A DNA stretch of 64,000 bases from Rotaria sp. Silwood1. Lineage: Eukaryota; Rotifera; Eurotatoria; Philodinida; Philodinidae. Under the pieces are notes generated by a model. It ran no database searches. It was not told where the DNA came from and saw only the letters and a program-made list of their open reading frames with translations. Position 1 is the stretch's first letter. Each line of letters opens with the position of its first letter. Both the position numbers and the translations under genes were made by a program. The stretch spans positions 4,604,058 to 4,668,057 of the forward strand of contig CAJNOP010000001.1 in the NCBI GenBank assembly GCA_905250075.1, read 5' to 3'. Below, piece by piece: positions 1-10,083 of this stretch.

Positions 1-303
1 AAATTCAATACTCATGAAGGATTAGGACAAGATACCTCGAAGTTGAGATTAAAGAGTGAATGTCAAATGAGAACTAAGAGTAAAATCAAAGAATGCAGCG
101 TTAAAAATTTTTATTTATAATATTATAACACAATTTTCTCTTCATTAGAACAGTAGTCATGACTTATTATAATGACCTTTATGTTACACATGTCTAAACA
201 TCAGTTGAAAAGTCTGTCTTTCGTCATTGTTTCTTCTTCGCGTAAATTTATTTTTCACACAATAACCAATAGACACAACACAAAACTACAAGCAGATAAT
301 CTC

Positions 304-3300
304 TTAGTCTTTAGCATTTGCAGGTGGTGCAATTTCAATTATTTGTTGGCTAAACGGACATTGACCATTAGTAGTTGATGTTTGTTTATTAATAACATTT
401 AAAACTGATGGTCGTCGCATTGTTTTAATATAATCATCAGATGTATGATTAGAATTTATTTGACTATCATTTTCAAACCTAGGTATTTGTTGCAAACTAG
501 GTCTGATATGTTGTTCTTCATCATTATCATCGAATCTAGCTTCATTGAGAGCAGATAGATACGCTGCTGTGGGACCAATTAACCAATACGTTTCATATGA
601 ACCTTTACCCTAAAATTTTAATTTCAATTAAAAAGAAAAAAAAAATGTGTGTTTTTTACTTTTAATTCTGTTTTTCCTCTATATTGTAGTTGAAAATATA
701 ATGAGTCTTTTAAAAGTGCATGTGATGCGCTACTTAAATGAATTTTACCTGGCTAAAAATACAAAAAAAATTAAATATCATTATATAAGCATCATTTACT
801 TCTCCTGTTGTTGTTATTCGACTAGCCTGAAACAGAGAAAAAAAAAACATTAAAATAAAATTGACTCAAAAATACTACAAAAACAATAACATAAAAATAT
901 ATTTTCGACTCAATTACGAACTTTTATAACTTACTGTATTTACTGTATCACCAAATAGACAATATTGAAAATTTTTTGCACCGACGATTCCGCCAACAGC
1001 TGGACCAGAATGAAAACCTATTAAAAAAAAAAAGAAATTTCTTCCTTAACAGTGAATATAGATAAACAGGAAGCAAAAATTTTCTACCAAATTTAACTCG
1101 AAATGGTTGTTTTGTAACAGAATTTATAAGTTTTTTAGAACTTTTTACTAATTCAAGCGCAAGGCCAGCAACGATTTCTGCTTGATTAAGACCTAATGGA
1201 TTTTTCATTTCAGATCCTAATTCATCCGTTACTGAAACACTATACGTCGTTGACTGACTCTATTTAAATAAAAAGGAAATATTTTAATTGATATTTCAAT
1301 GATAAAACACTATACTGCAGCAGATTCACGCCGTTTTGGTTGTACTTGACGATCTTGTATCCCAGCTACTACCATATATGATGAATCAGCTTTTGTTTCA
1401 ACTTTAAATACATCAAAATGTTCTGCACAATGATCAAATGCAATAACTGTAGCATTGATTGATTCAATAATTTGTTGAGGAGTTAATTTTTGTATAATAT
1501 CTTTAAAATCAATTGAATATCCAAACAAAACAGTTATTAATTTATGAGACTAAAATAAACGAATAAATTTTCCTTTTTATAAATGATTCATTTCTCTTTT
1601 TTTTTGTTGCTGTTTTTACTTCACATATTGAATTAGCTAAAACACCATCTTGTAGCATATGTGCAACATGTCTTGGCATCATCGAATATAAAAGACGTTT
1701 GCCTTTTCGACGCCATTCTTGTAATTCTAATTTTGAACTTTGTAATTTTGTTATCCATGCATGTTGTTTATCTATAGCTGCTTGTAATGTTCGAGCATGT
1801 TGCATACCAGCAATAAGAATTTCACTACTACCATCATAATAATTTAAATCATGTAAATATAAGCCAACAGCAAGCATGTCTTCTGTTGTTGCTAATCTAA
1901 ATGAAAAAAATTAATTTATAAGAAAATTAGATATGGTGTTAAAACATGCATTGGATGACAAAGAAAAGCAATCATATTCCAAGCTGTTATTAGTTTCATT
2001 TGTCCTTTAAGACGTATTAAAGAATTATTTGAACCAAATTTTTTTGCATATGTTGATGAATTTGTATGAAGTGGAACTTTACTTTCAATAACAAATACAA
2101 TATGTCGGCCGTATGAAAGTACCTGAGAAAAATACTTACATAATTATTATTTTTTTCTTTAGCAAAAGTCAAAAATGAAACAAACCTTGTTATATTCAAG
2201 TAGAATATCTGGTCGAATCAGACGAAATACATCTTCTAGAAAACGACCGATTAGTACTGTATCAGCAGGAAAAACATTTCTTATTGAACGTCCCATATGA
2301 AATATGCGCATTTGTGGATCAAGTAAAATAGCAAATGGAAATATCTAGGAAAGAAAAAAAAAAGGTCATTTGATCTTGCAAGGTAATTCATAGACATGTT
2401 AACCTCAATAATATCAGAGGCATCTTTTTAGAAGTCTTAGCTTTATTACTTGCATATATATTATTTTCTTTTATTTCTCAAATAACCTCCTGTAGATAAA
2501 AGAACGCCGATTTTTTTTTCTTACTTTAAAAAATGTTGCGCCTGTCAGATCAGGCAATTTTAGACCTTGCATAAGACGTCTCTCTATTGAACGAGCCATG
2601 TAATTATCAAAATCCACACGAAAAACAATATGACTATCTAGGTAAAAAAAATTTCTTTGTTGTTGTTGTTTTTCTAAATAAACGTCAAATTCTTACATTC
2701 ATTTGTTGATATATCATCTTGAATACGAACAAATATTTCTTCTTTAAAAAATCTTAGCGCACATTCTTTTAATTGTCCAACTATATATCGTTGAAAACCA
2801 CGACGTTTTGATCTTAAAGATAAAGAAAAAATAAAGAATAGTCTTTTTTCTTTATTACAAAATAAGTTTTCCTATATTACTTATAATGTAAAATAGCACC
2901 ATTATCATCTTCTTCAGTAACATGGAATAATGGTGATTTCATTTTTGGAAAACTAAATCTAGTTGAATCATGTAATTGATCAATTGAATGAAGAAAGTCT
3001 CGAAAATGTCTTCCAGCAACACGTAAAATTTTATCATAACCATAATTTGTAAAAAATTTTACAAAGCTTTCACCAAAAAACTGCATATATAAATCGGGGT
3101 CCCCTTCATGTAAGATATCCGCTAAAGCTAAAACAAATTTTATTTCAATATATTTATATAAATATGTGTTAGCCTACTCTGAGAAATTTTTTCAATTAAT
3201 GATTCATCATAACGGCCAAGTGTCGTAAATGATTCATGTTCAAAATTCATTTCCTGTACTATTCTTTTCCATGTTTCATGTCCATATACTTCACGTACTC

Positions 3301-3337
3301 CATACCGACAACTCTCAAGAAGAATACCGTAGATCAT
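304..3337 (-). CDS. Soluble (H-NOX) guanylate cyclase, beta-like subunit
   Basis: Heme-sensing cyclase that would make cGMP from GTP in the cytosol. Exons read on the minus strand: 3178-3337, 2881-3127, 2697-2812, 2525-2637, 2186-2344, 1950-2122, 1620-1896, 1316-1549, 1088-1259, 935-1017, 800-826, 660-752, 304-609. The frame closes exactly to 719 residues. Domains in order: H-NOX (about 1-180) with proximal heme ligand His106 in LHD and the YxSxR heme-propionate motif as Tyr135-Ser137-Arg139; HNOBA/PAS-like (about 200-345); a coiled-coil linker with LLYSMMP; and the cyclase domain (about 416-650). Guanine-selecting Glu466 (KVET) and Cys570 (YCLFG) and transition-state Asn577/Arg581 are present. 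The first metal-binding Asp of the cyclase domain is replaced (LFGYSIDF), as in beta-type subunits. The exon ending at 1950 needs a GC donor. A second candidate first exon lies at 3631-3793. Family identity is very sure; the alpha/beta assignment is inference. Confidence 0.93.
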
Positions 3338-3384
3338 TTTTGAGTTTTACTTTTTAACTTCTCTCTCTATTCATCAAATATTTC

Positions 3385-3460
3385 TATATATATATATATA
3401 TTCTATATATCTATATAACTAAATATAGATCTAGATGCATATATATATATATATATATAA
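3385..3460. repeat. AT-dinucleotide microsatellites between the two first exons
   Basis: Two runs of alternating TA/AT lie at about 3385-3401 and 3440-3459, separated by AT-rich sequence. They sit immediately upstream of the main guanylate cyclase first exon. Confidence 0.85.
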
Positions 3461-3630
3461 CAAGAAAGCGGATGCGTGCATTATTATTCTGATAATATTT
3501 CCCTTTCATTAATACAGCTCATTAGATAGTCTTTTTCTCCACGAGCTATTCGGAACGTTTAATTTAGAAGCAAAAAAATTATAACTTAATTAAAGTCATC
3601 AAAGAGTAAATAATGAAAATAAATTCATAC

Positions 3631-3793
3631 CTTCAGCTATTCCGATCATCAGATTATCATCATAAAGCTCGAAGAGATGCACACTAGTTAAACAATGTTG
3701 TACATATTCTTCAATTTGTTCCAGAAGAATTTTATCATATTTTTCAAGAATAAAATTTTGAATAATACTTTCTAATAGAATGCCGTAAACCAT
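3631..3793 (-). CDS. Alternative (or duplicate) first exon of the guanylate cyclase
   Basis: This exon starts MVYGILLES and ends in ...IAE plus one base at a GT donor. It matches the start (MIYGILLES) and end of the main first exon at 3178-3337, and both end in the same splice phase. Either one therefore joins in frame to the shared second exon starting at 3127, giving a 720-residue form here against 719. Between the shared ends the two exons differ in most residues, so this is not a recent duplicate. It has its own ATG, and no acceptor with a pyrimidine tract is evident before the ATG of the main first exon, so two promoters are plausible. It could instead be the relic of an old tandem copy. 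Its reading frame is intact. Confidence 0.7.
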
Positions 3794-4121
3794 GACTTGA
3801 TGATAGTAATACTTTTTCTGCTTGTCTGTAGACGAGGAAAGAAATGAAAAAGAAAAATTTAATTAATTTCTCTTTCTGTCACAAAGAGGATTCATCGTTA
3901 GCGACAGCTTTTATCTTTCTTCATCACAATTTTATAGAGAATATTGAATGGCTTGATGCATACGCATTCGATAGAAAATCCTTTTATTTATATATTGTTA
4001 AGAATAAAAGAGCGGAATTATCGATATAAATGTATTGAAAGAGAAAAAAAAAGAGAAATTCTTTTAATAAGTTATTTTTCTCTCTATTTCGTTGTTGATA
4101 TTTGTTTATTTATTTATTTAT

Positions 4122-5281
4122 TTAAAGAAAATGCCATTCAACAGTAGTTTCACCAGTGCCAAGTTCACCATTAACAGCAAGGAATGCTTCTTCTGTTAAA
4201 CCAAGATCACCTATGAAAAAATATGAGACAAAAAACAAGAATATAATCAAATCAAATCAAATCAAATCATATTTTTCTTTTACCTTCTTTACATTCAGGA
4301 CATCGATCAACAAATCGAACAATTATTTCACCTTTTGAACCTTTTACTAAAGCTTTCTTTTGACAAATTGGATTGTTACTTGGAATACCATCAACAGTAT
4401 ATGGATCGAATTGTGCTTGATTAAGAGCAGCTGTATAAACTATTTCATCATCTTCATTCAATGAACGTGCTCGTTCAGTACCACATGTTGAATAATCCGA
4501 ACCAACTCTACTTTCATTATAATATGTAGCTTGTCCTTGAAAATTACCTTCAATTGATGCTGGCGTCATATCATTTGATGATTTTGAAAGCGCACAATAA
4601 AAACCAATTGTACCACAACTATATTCATTAACATTGTATCACAAAAAAAAAGAAATAAGTCACATACTATCCATATTGTGTACAGCAGAGACCACCACCA
4701 CATGCTGTATAACGACAATTACCATAGACTACAGAACCGCAGTGAGCGGCTGTATTTCCACAGCTACAGATAATAGAACAATTTATAAAATAAAAATTTT
4801 TCTTGCATAAAAAAATGAAACTTCATACTATCCATATTGGGAGCAGCACGTACCAGCTGGACAGCCAGTTGCTTGACAGTTACCTCCTCCTGGAGAAGGT
4901 ACAACAACACCACCACCACAATGTTCAACCGTTGTACCACAACTAGTTCATCAGAAATCATAGGTTCCAAATAATTTATTTGAATGATATACAATACATA
5001 CTATCCAAAACGTGAGCAACAATTACCGGCTGGACAGCCTACGACACGACAATCACTGACAGGATATACTACTCCAGTTGTACCACAAAATGTGGTACCT
5101 GCACCACAATAACCATATGCAGAACAGCAGAGACCAGCACCACATGGTCGACTAACCAAACAGTTGCCAGCTATACAAGATAATAATCAGTTATTTTTTA
5201 TCAAAAACTCTTTTTCTTGTTCAACTTACCAACACTACTCACAAATGAAAATAGTAAAAGGCTAACAGCAATCATGATCAT
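4122..5281 (-). CDS. Secreted protein: four hevein-like chitin-binding modules plus a double-psi beta-barrel (RlpA/barwin-like) domain
   Basis: Exons: 5230-5281, 5002-5170, 4829-4942, 4668-4763, 4284-4618, 4122-4210; the frame closes to 284 residues. Residues 1-17 are a signal peptide (hydrophobic core [10 protein letters not shown]; a second Met lies at residue 3). Four six-cysteine hevein-like modules follow at about 18-47, 48-83, 84-121 and 122-153, each with the CC(S/T)x(Y/F)GYCG signature. Modules 1 and 4 keep three aromatic positions of the sugar-binding face; modules 2 and 3 have His at the third. Residues about 170-284 form a DPBB with ATYY near the start and the VDRCPEC motif (Asp248). 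Three introns interrupt the same Tyr codon of the GYCG motif, so modules are exon units. Known relatives (plant PR-4, fungal cerato-platanin/RlpA-like proteins) bind chitin or cell-wall glycans; a defence, egg-shell or food-wall role is inference. An AATAAA-rich tract follows the stop. Confidence 0.88.
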
Positions 5282-5958
5282 TTATTGTATGTATCAAATC
5301 CAAATGCTAAAGTGAAACTGAAACTTTTCAATATAAAAACACACGACGTTGTAAATTTTCTTGAAGCTTTTATAGACCTTTAATCTATGAACAAATATTC
5401 GTGTTTGGAGATGAATTAAAATAAAAATATCCTTGATGTCTAGATATTATGTGACATTTTTGTTCTAGTTATGCAAAATATTTAACAAATCTTGTATAAG
5501 GTTAACATGTATTTAACATACGTTCGGACCTGATTTTATTGCACTTAAAGTAAAAAGTGTTGTTTATCACGATAGAAAACAACAACAAAAAATATAGCTT
5601 GAAAATGTCAAACGATGTGTCTAATCCAAGTTGTTGTGATAATCTAAACTTTATTTATAACGTAGATTAGAATAGTAATGTGTTTTTTTTATTAACAGTT
5701 TAATAAGAACGATTTCATGATAGATTGATGAGTTCGAGTTCAACTTAACCTTTTATTTCAACTCATAGAAAGATTTTGAATTTTAATTCAACGTTTTTTC
5801 TTTCGGCATATGAGTATTGGTTAAATGAAAGAATACTTTTGTTTTTGGCATATTTGATTATGATTCACAGAATATATTTTCAATTTATCTTTTAAAATCC
5901 TATTGAAATTTGAACACAAAAGAAAAAAAAAAGAACAGTAGAAATAGTTTTATTTGAT
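5282..5958. other. AT-rich intergenic spacer
   Basis: This spacer lies between the 5' end of the hevein/DPBB gene and the 3' end of the RS-rich gene, both on the minus strand. I see no coding exon, RNA gene or repeat. The part next to 5282 should hold the promoter of the secreted protein. Confidence 0.6.
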
Positions 5959-8076
5959 TTATTCATCATCACATGAACAATTTTCAATATCATCTAATGA
6001 TAAAGATGAATCTTTTATAGATGAATAAAGTGCTTTGAGTAATTGTCCACTTTTTGGTCCAGCCAAAAACACTCCACGACGTATTCCTGCTGCATCATAA
6101 CATTTCAATGGTGCCCATTGAAGAAGACGTCTTTGAATAGATCAGAGATTTTCATTAGAATAAAAACAACTTATACAACTGATACAACTTACGTTATAGC
6201 TCGACATTCTGGACAATTATCTGAACGTGATATCAATGCACTATTTGTTGTTTGAAGTGGTATAGTACCAGAAGATAAAACATCATTTTGAATGGGAATA
6301 TTCAACATAGGATCTGTAGATGATAATAATGATAATGGTTGCTGTTGTGATAATAATGCTGTATTTCCTGTACTTATTGTTGATGTTGGTACTTGTTGAT
6401 ATGTTGAAGATTGATCACTTAATGGATTGTTAACATGTCGATGTAGAAAAGTATTATTATCACGAATAGTAGAAGAAGAAGGTAGTTGGTGATGTTGTTG
6501 CATTGGTATTTGTGAAGAAGAATGAGGATGATGTAAGGCAGAAATAGCTGGAGGTGGAGGTAAAGGTATGGTTGGAGTGAACGTTGGCGATGGTAGTATA
6601 CGACCATTACTGATAGTTGTAATCGGAGCTGGTGAAGGCAGCGAACGAATATAAGGCTGCTGTGTTGATGGTTGAATCCCCATTGTTGTTGAACCAATTT
6701 GATTCGAAGGATAGGATGAAGTAGTTGGATTTGTTATATTTGAAGCTAGATGTGAAGGTATTTGATGATGACTAGAAGAAAACATGGAAAAAAAAATTAT
6801 CTTAAATATAGTTCAAAACTTTTCAATAGTAAAAGTATCGATGACGAAAAATTCTATCAAGATTCTTACTGATGTTGTCGATTTTGAAAAACTGCTGATC
6901 GACGTTCTGGAAATAATGCGTAGATAATGCAATAATCATTTATTCAAGAAACGTTCTGACTTACTATGTGAACTTCGTCGACGACTTCGACTACGACCTA
7001 ATAAAGAAAATAAATAGACTTTAATTTATATTTTTTCTAATGATTGTTTCACGTTGACTTGAACGAGATCGTCGACTTCCTCTTTGACTTGATCGACTTC
7101 CTATAGAATGAATAATTCAATACTAAGAAATTCTTCATGCTATCCACTTACTACGTCCATGATTTTGTGATCGTCGGCGTCGACTTTTTGAACTTCGCGA
7201 ATAACTAGATGATCGACGACTTGAACGTGAGCTACGATCACGTGATTGACTTGCTAGGCCAAAAGTATATCATTCTTCAAGTTTGCTGAATTTTATTCCT
7301 TGATTACCTCGTCCATGAGTTGATCGTTGACTTCGATGAGACATGCGAGATCTTCTAGATCCACTATGACTTGCTATTATATAGATAAAATAAAAGAATA
7401 GAGAAATGAAAAGTAAATACATAGACTAGCTCGACTAATACTCGTCGACCGACGACCATAACTTTTCAACATTCGTTTTCGATTTTTCTTGATATGATGA
7501 TGATGTAGAAATCCTATCACACAGACAAAAGGAAAAATATAATGCACGATTATTTCGTAAGTCATCAATTGAATTTTGATCTGTGTTTTCTTGCTAAGTT
7601 ATCCCTTCTACATACAACTCACGTTTGCCATGATCTCTCCGATATTGTCCTTCATTTATTACAACATCACTTTCATGTAATGCACGAGATCCATCAGCAC
7701 AAGTTGTTATTATACGAATAGGATGATACATTACACATTCACCATAAGGTTGTCCTGGTTGTAATGATGGTTCAATTATTGCTGAATCCATCATTATATT
7801 TTCATCATAATTAGTTAAATGAGGAGCGATGAATGTGTTTATCCTTTTTCTACCAAATCGTTTTGAATCTAAATTCGTATTCATTATAGGTGTATAACCA
7901 CACATGCCTGTCTGATTAATATGATTGATAAGTTGTGAAAGATTACAGAGCGCTTGTACAAGATTTTCGCTATCATTGACTGACATTGAACTTTGTTGTT
8001 GACTTGATACATCAATTGCATTATAAAGCTCTTGAAGTGCATGTAAAGCCGATTCAGCTGTGCGTTGAATCGACAT
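5959..8076 (-). CDS. RS-rich (Arg/Ser repeat) nuclear-type protein, family not recognised
   Basis: Nine exons: 7623-8076, 7421-7513, 7308-7373, 7152-7253, 7053-7100, 6965-6997, 6870-6906, 6193-6771, 5959-6130; the frame closes to 527 residues. The N-terminal 150 residues are a non-repetitive domain with a predicted helical stretch. Residues about 152-290 are an Arg/Ser-rich region, typical of splicing-associated proteins, spread over six micro-exons of 33-102 bases. A Ser/Pro/Gln/His-rich low-complexity stretch follows, then a compact conserved-looking tail with CPEC and WAPLKCYDAAG and an acidic end. An in-frame ATG lies further upstream at 8160, but the hydrophobic leader it would add does not fit an RS protein, so I chose 8076. 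The donor of exon 2 could be six bases earlier without changing frame. A role in RNA processing is inferred only from the RS region. Confidence 0.8.
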
Positions 8077-9822
8077 TATTCGAAATGAATTAATCGTTTT
8101 AATTAATAAAAAAAACAACAACACTAATCGACGTACTTTAGTGATTAATAAAATGTACAAAACTCTGTTCTTTATTAATTTTTTTTTTCGATTAAATTTT
8201 TTTTACGAGGCGCGAATTACTTCCGATATTCTACGGCATTTCTTATTCTATTATTTTCTTCAATTTTCCTATTGTAACTGAGTTCCAATAAAAAGAAAAA
8301 TTATAAAAATAAGAATGGAATAGTTTTTTTTCCTTGAATATTATTAATTACATATTGTTTATAGTTTTCAGACATATTTTTGTTTATTTGTTACTTGTAT
8401 GATCAAGTAAAACATCTAGTTCATTTTGTATGATAATTCAAGTAAGTGGAAAATTTGTTCAATGAGACGATATGTATATAATTTAAGTAAGGGTTTACTT
8501 TTAAAACGAGGTAAAATTGCAGTCGAAAATATGAAAATATTAATTACTAATAATTTTTAATTAAAAATTAATCATCGACGTATAATGATTTGCTTATTTA
8601 ATGGTTATTAATAAAATATAATGTACTGGCGAGAAAAACAACCAAAATAATAATCAAAACAGGCAAATGAAAAAGAAAGAAGCAAAAACAAATAGAAATT
8701 AATCGAAAATTATTTAAATAGTTCAATCGAAACTAGTATATATATACATAATTTTGAAAAAGAATGAAAACGATTCATTTTTATGATCGATGAATACATT
8801 GAGAAAGAGTAAAATAATTTCGTTGTTGTAGATATTTTTCTACGTGTCGTTCTAATCGAAATATTTTTGTGTTATTTACAATTGGTATCGAAACATTTCA
8901 CAGAAAAGTAAGATCGATTTAAGTTCAATAATTAGTTGCTAGTTTTATTTTTTATTCATATAATTAAGACTTAGACGAAATCATTTCTTCTTGTACTAAT
9001 AGAGAAATTAATAACACTTTGAACATACTTAATTCGTAAATTACACATTTCTATTTTCTTTTTATTCAACAATTATTATCTTGTTTTTTTCCAGCATAAT
9101 ACAAAAGAACCATCAATCATAAATAGCTTTGATATATATATAAATGTCTATATTTAAAAACATGATGGAAGTGCTGTTAAGTTTTATGATCGACAAAAAA
9201 ACCGATTATCTGATAAATATTCTAAATGTCTCCAGTCTTCATAATTATTTAATAAATCTATAAATAGATCTATCGATACATCATTTCCTTCCTTAAATGA
9301 ATAAACAGAATTCATAAGAAAAAAAAATCTTAACCATCTGTATTGCAGATTCTTTTTTTTTACATACATCTTTATGTTGAAGACACATATGTGTCATTAA
9401 ATTACCTCATCAATGTCAATAATGATAATTTCGTTCAATTACAAAAAAAGTTAATTATAATGATCATGCTATTTTTTTTTTCGTCGTAGAAATTTCTTTT
9501 TTCTATCTACAGAATATATGTATTTTTATGACTAATTACTTTGAAATGATTGTTTTCGAAGATTTAGTATTTTTCTTGTCTAAGATAATGAGAAAAACAA
9601 TATATTAACGTTGCAATAAATACTAGCCAATTGCAAGAGTCTTATTTACATCGAATAGTTCGCGATCTCCAAACTCTACAGTATATGTCTAGATTTATCT
9701 TGTAATCTGTTTTCTTCCTTCTATTTGTCCTACTTCGCTTTTTCTTGTACTCATAATTGTATTTATTCTTGATACTTCGCGTCCCTAGTTTTTGTCCCTT
9801 GACATTAGTTCTTTACAAAAAC
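8077..9822. other. Intergenic region between divergent genes
   Basis: About 1.75 kb of AT-rich sequence separates the RS-rich gene (minus) from a small membrane-protein gene (plus), so it contains both promoters. The only coding-like fragment is a possible terminal exon on the minus strand near 9187-9291. No repeat or RNA gene was recognised. Confidence 0.55.
9187..9291 (-). CDS. Possible isolated terminal exon (weak)
   Basis: After a TTTAAG acceptor-like site the minus strand reads EGNDVSIDLF..., then LLNNYEDWRHLEYL, and stops. The composition is acidic and aromatic, more like protein than random AT-rich DNA. A preceding piece ending IIIIDIDE before a GT donor at about 9404 would splice in phase, but it opens only 11 codons after a stop and has no ATG. 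It may be the remains of a small gene or chance. Confidence 0.2.
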
Positions 9823-10083
9823 ATGGCATCTGCAATGGATAAAAAATTAAATTCTTCTTTACGAAAGAAGAAAATCAAAATATTCTATCCAGTTCTTCAA
9901 TGTAAAGCATCAACTTTACTTGATAATCATTCACTATCAATTATGAAAAAAACTTCTACTTCATCGTCATCCACAATGTTTCAACATGATTCTAGATCTA
10001 ATGATATTTTGACAAGTATTTATGCAATTGCAATTATTATCTTTTTTGCTGCATGGATATTTAAAAAACCAACGTATGTTTAA
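9823..10083 (+). CDS. Small single-pass membrane protein, unknown
   Basis: An 86-residue reading frame starts MASAMDKK in a good start context (AAAAACATGG). The N-terminal half is basic (RKKKIK), followed by a Ser/Thr-rich stretch and one hydrophobic segment near the C-terminus (about residues 61-80, YAIAIIIFFAAWIF) ended by KKP. That layout resembles a tail-anchored or small integral membrane protein with a cytosolic N-terminus. An upstream in-frame ATG at 9757 would add 22 residues. The last codons overlap a GTATGT donor-like sequence, so more coding sequence downstream cannot be excluded. I do not recognise a family. Confidence 0.5.
   Translation: MASAMDKKLNSSLRKKKIKIFYPVLQCKASTLLDNHSLSIMKKTSTSSSSTMFQHDSRSNDILTSIYAIAIIIFFAAWIFKKPTYV

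Noticed and set aside
8077-8160. In-frame upstream start that would add a hydrophobic leader to the RS-rich protein.
   Set aside because: A membrane or secretion leader does not fit an Arg/Ser nuclear-type protein; the sequence is better read as 5' UTR.
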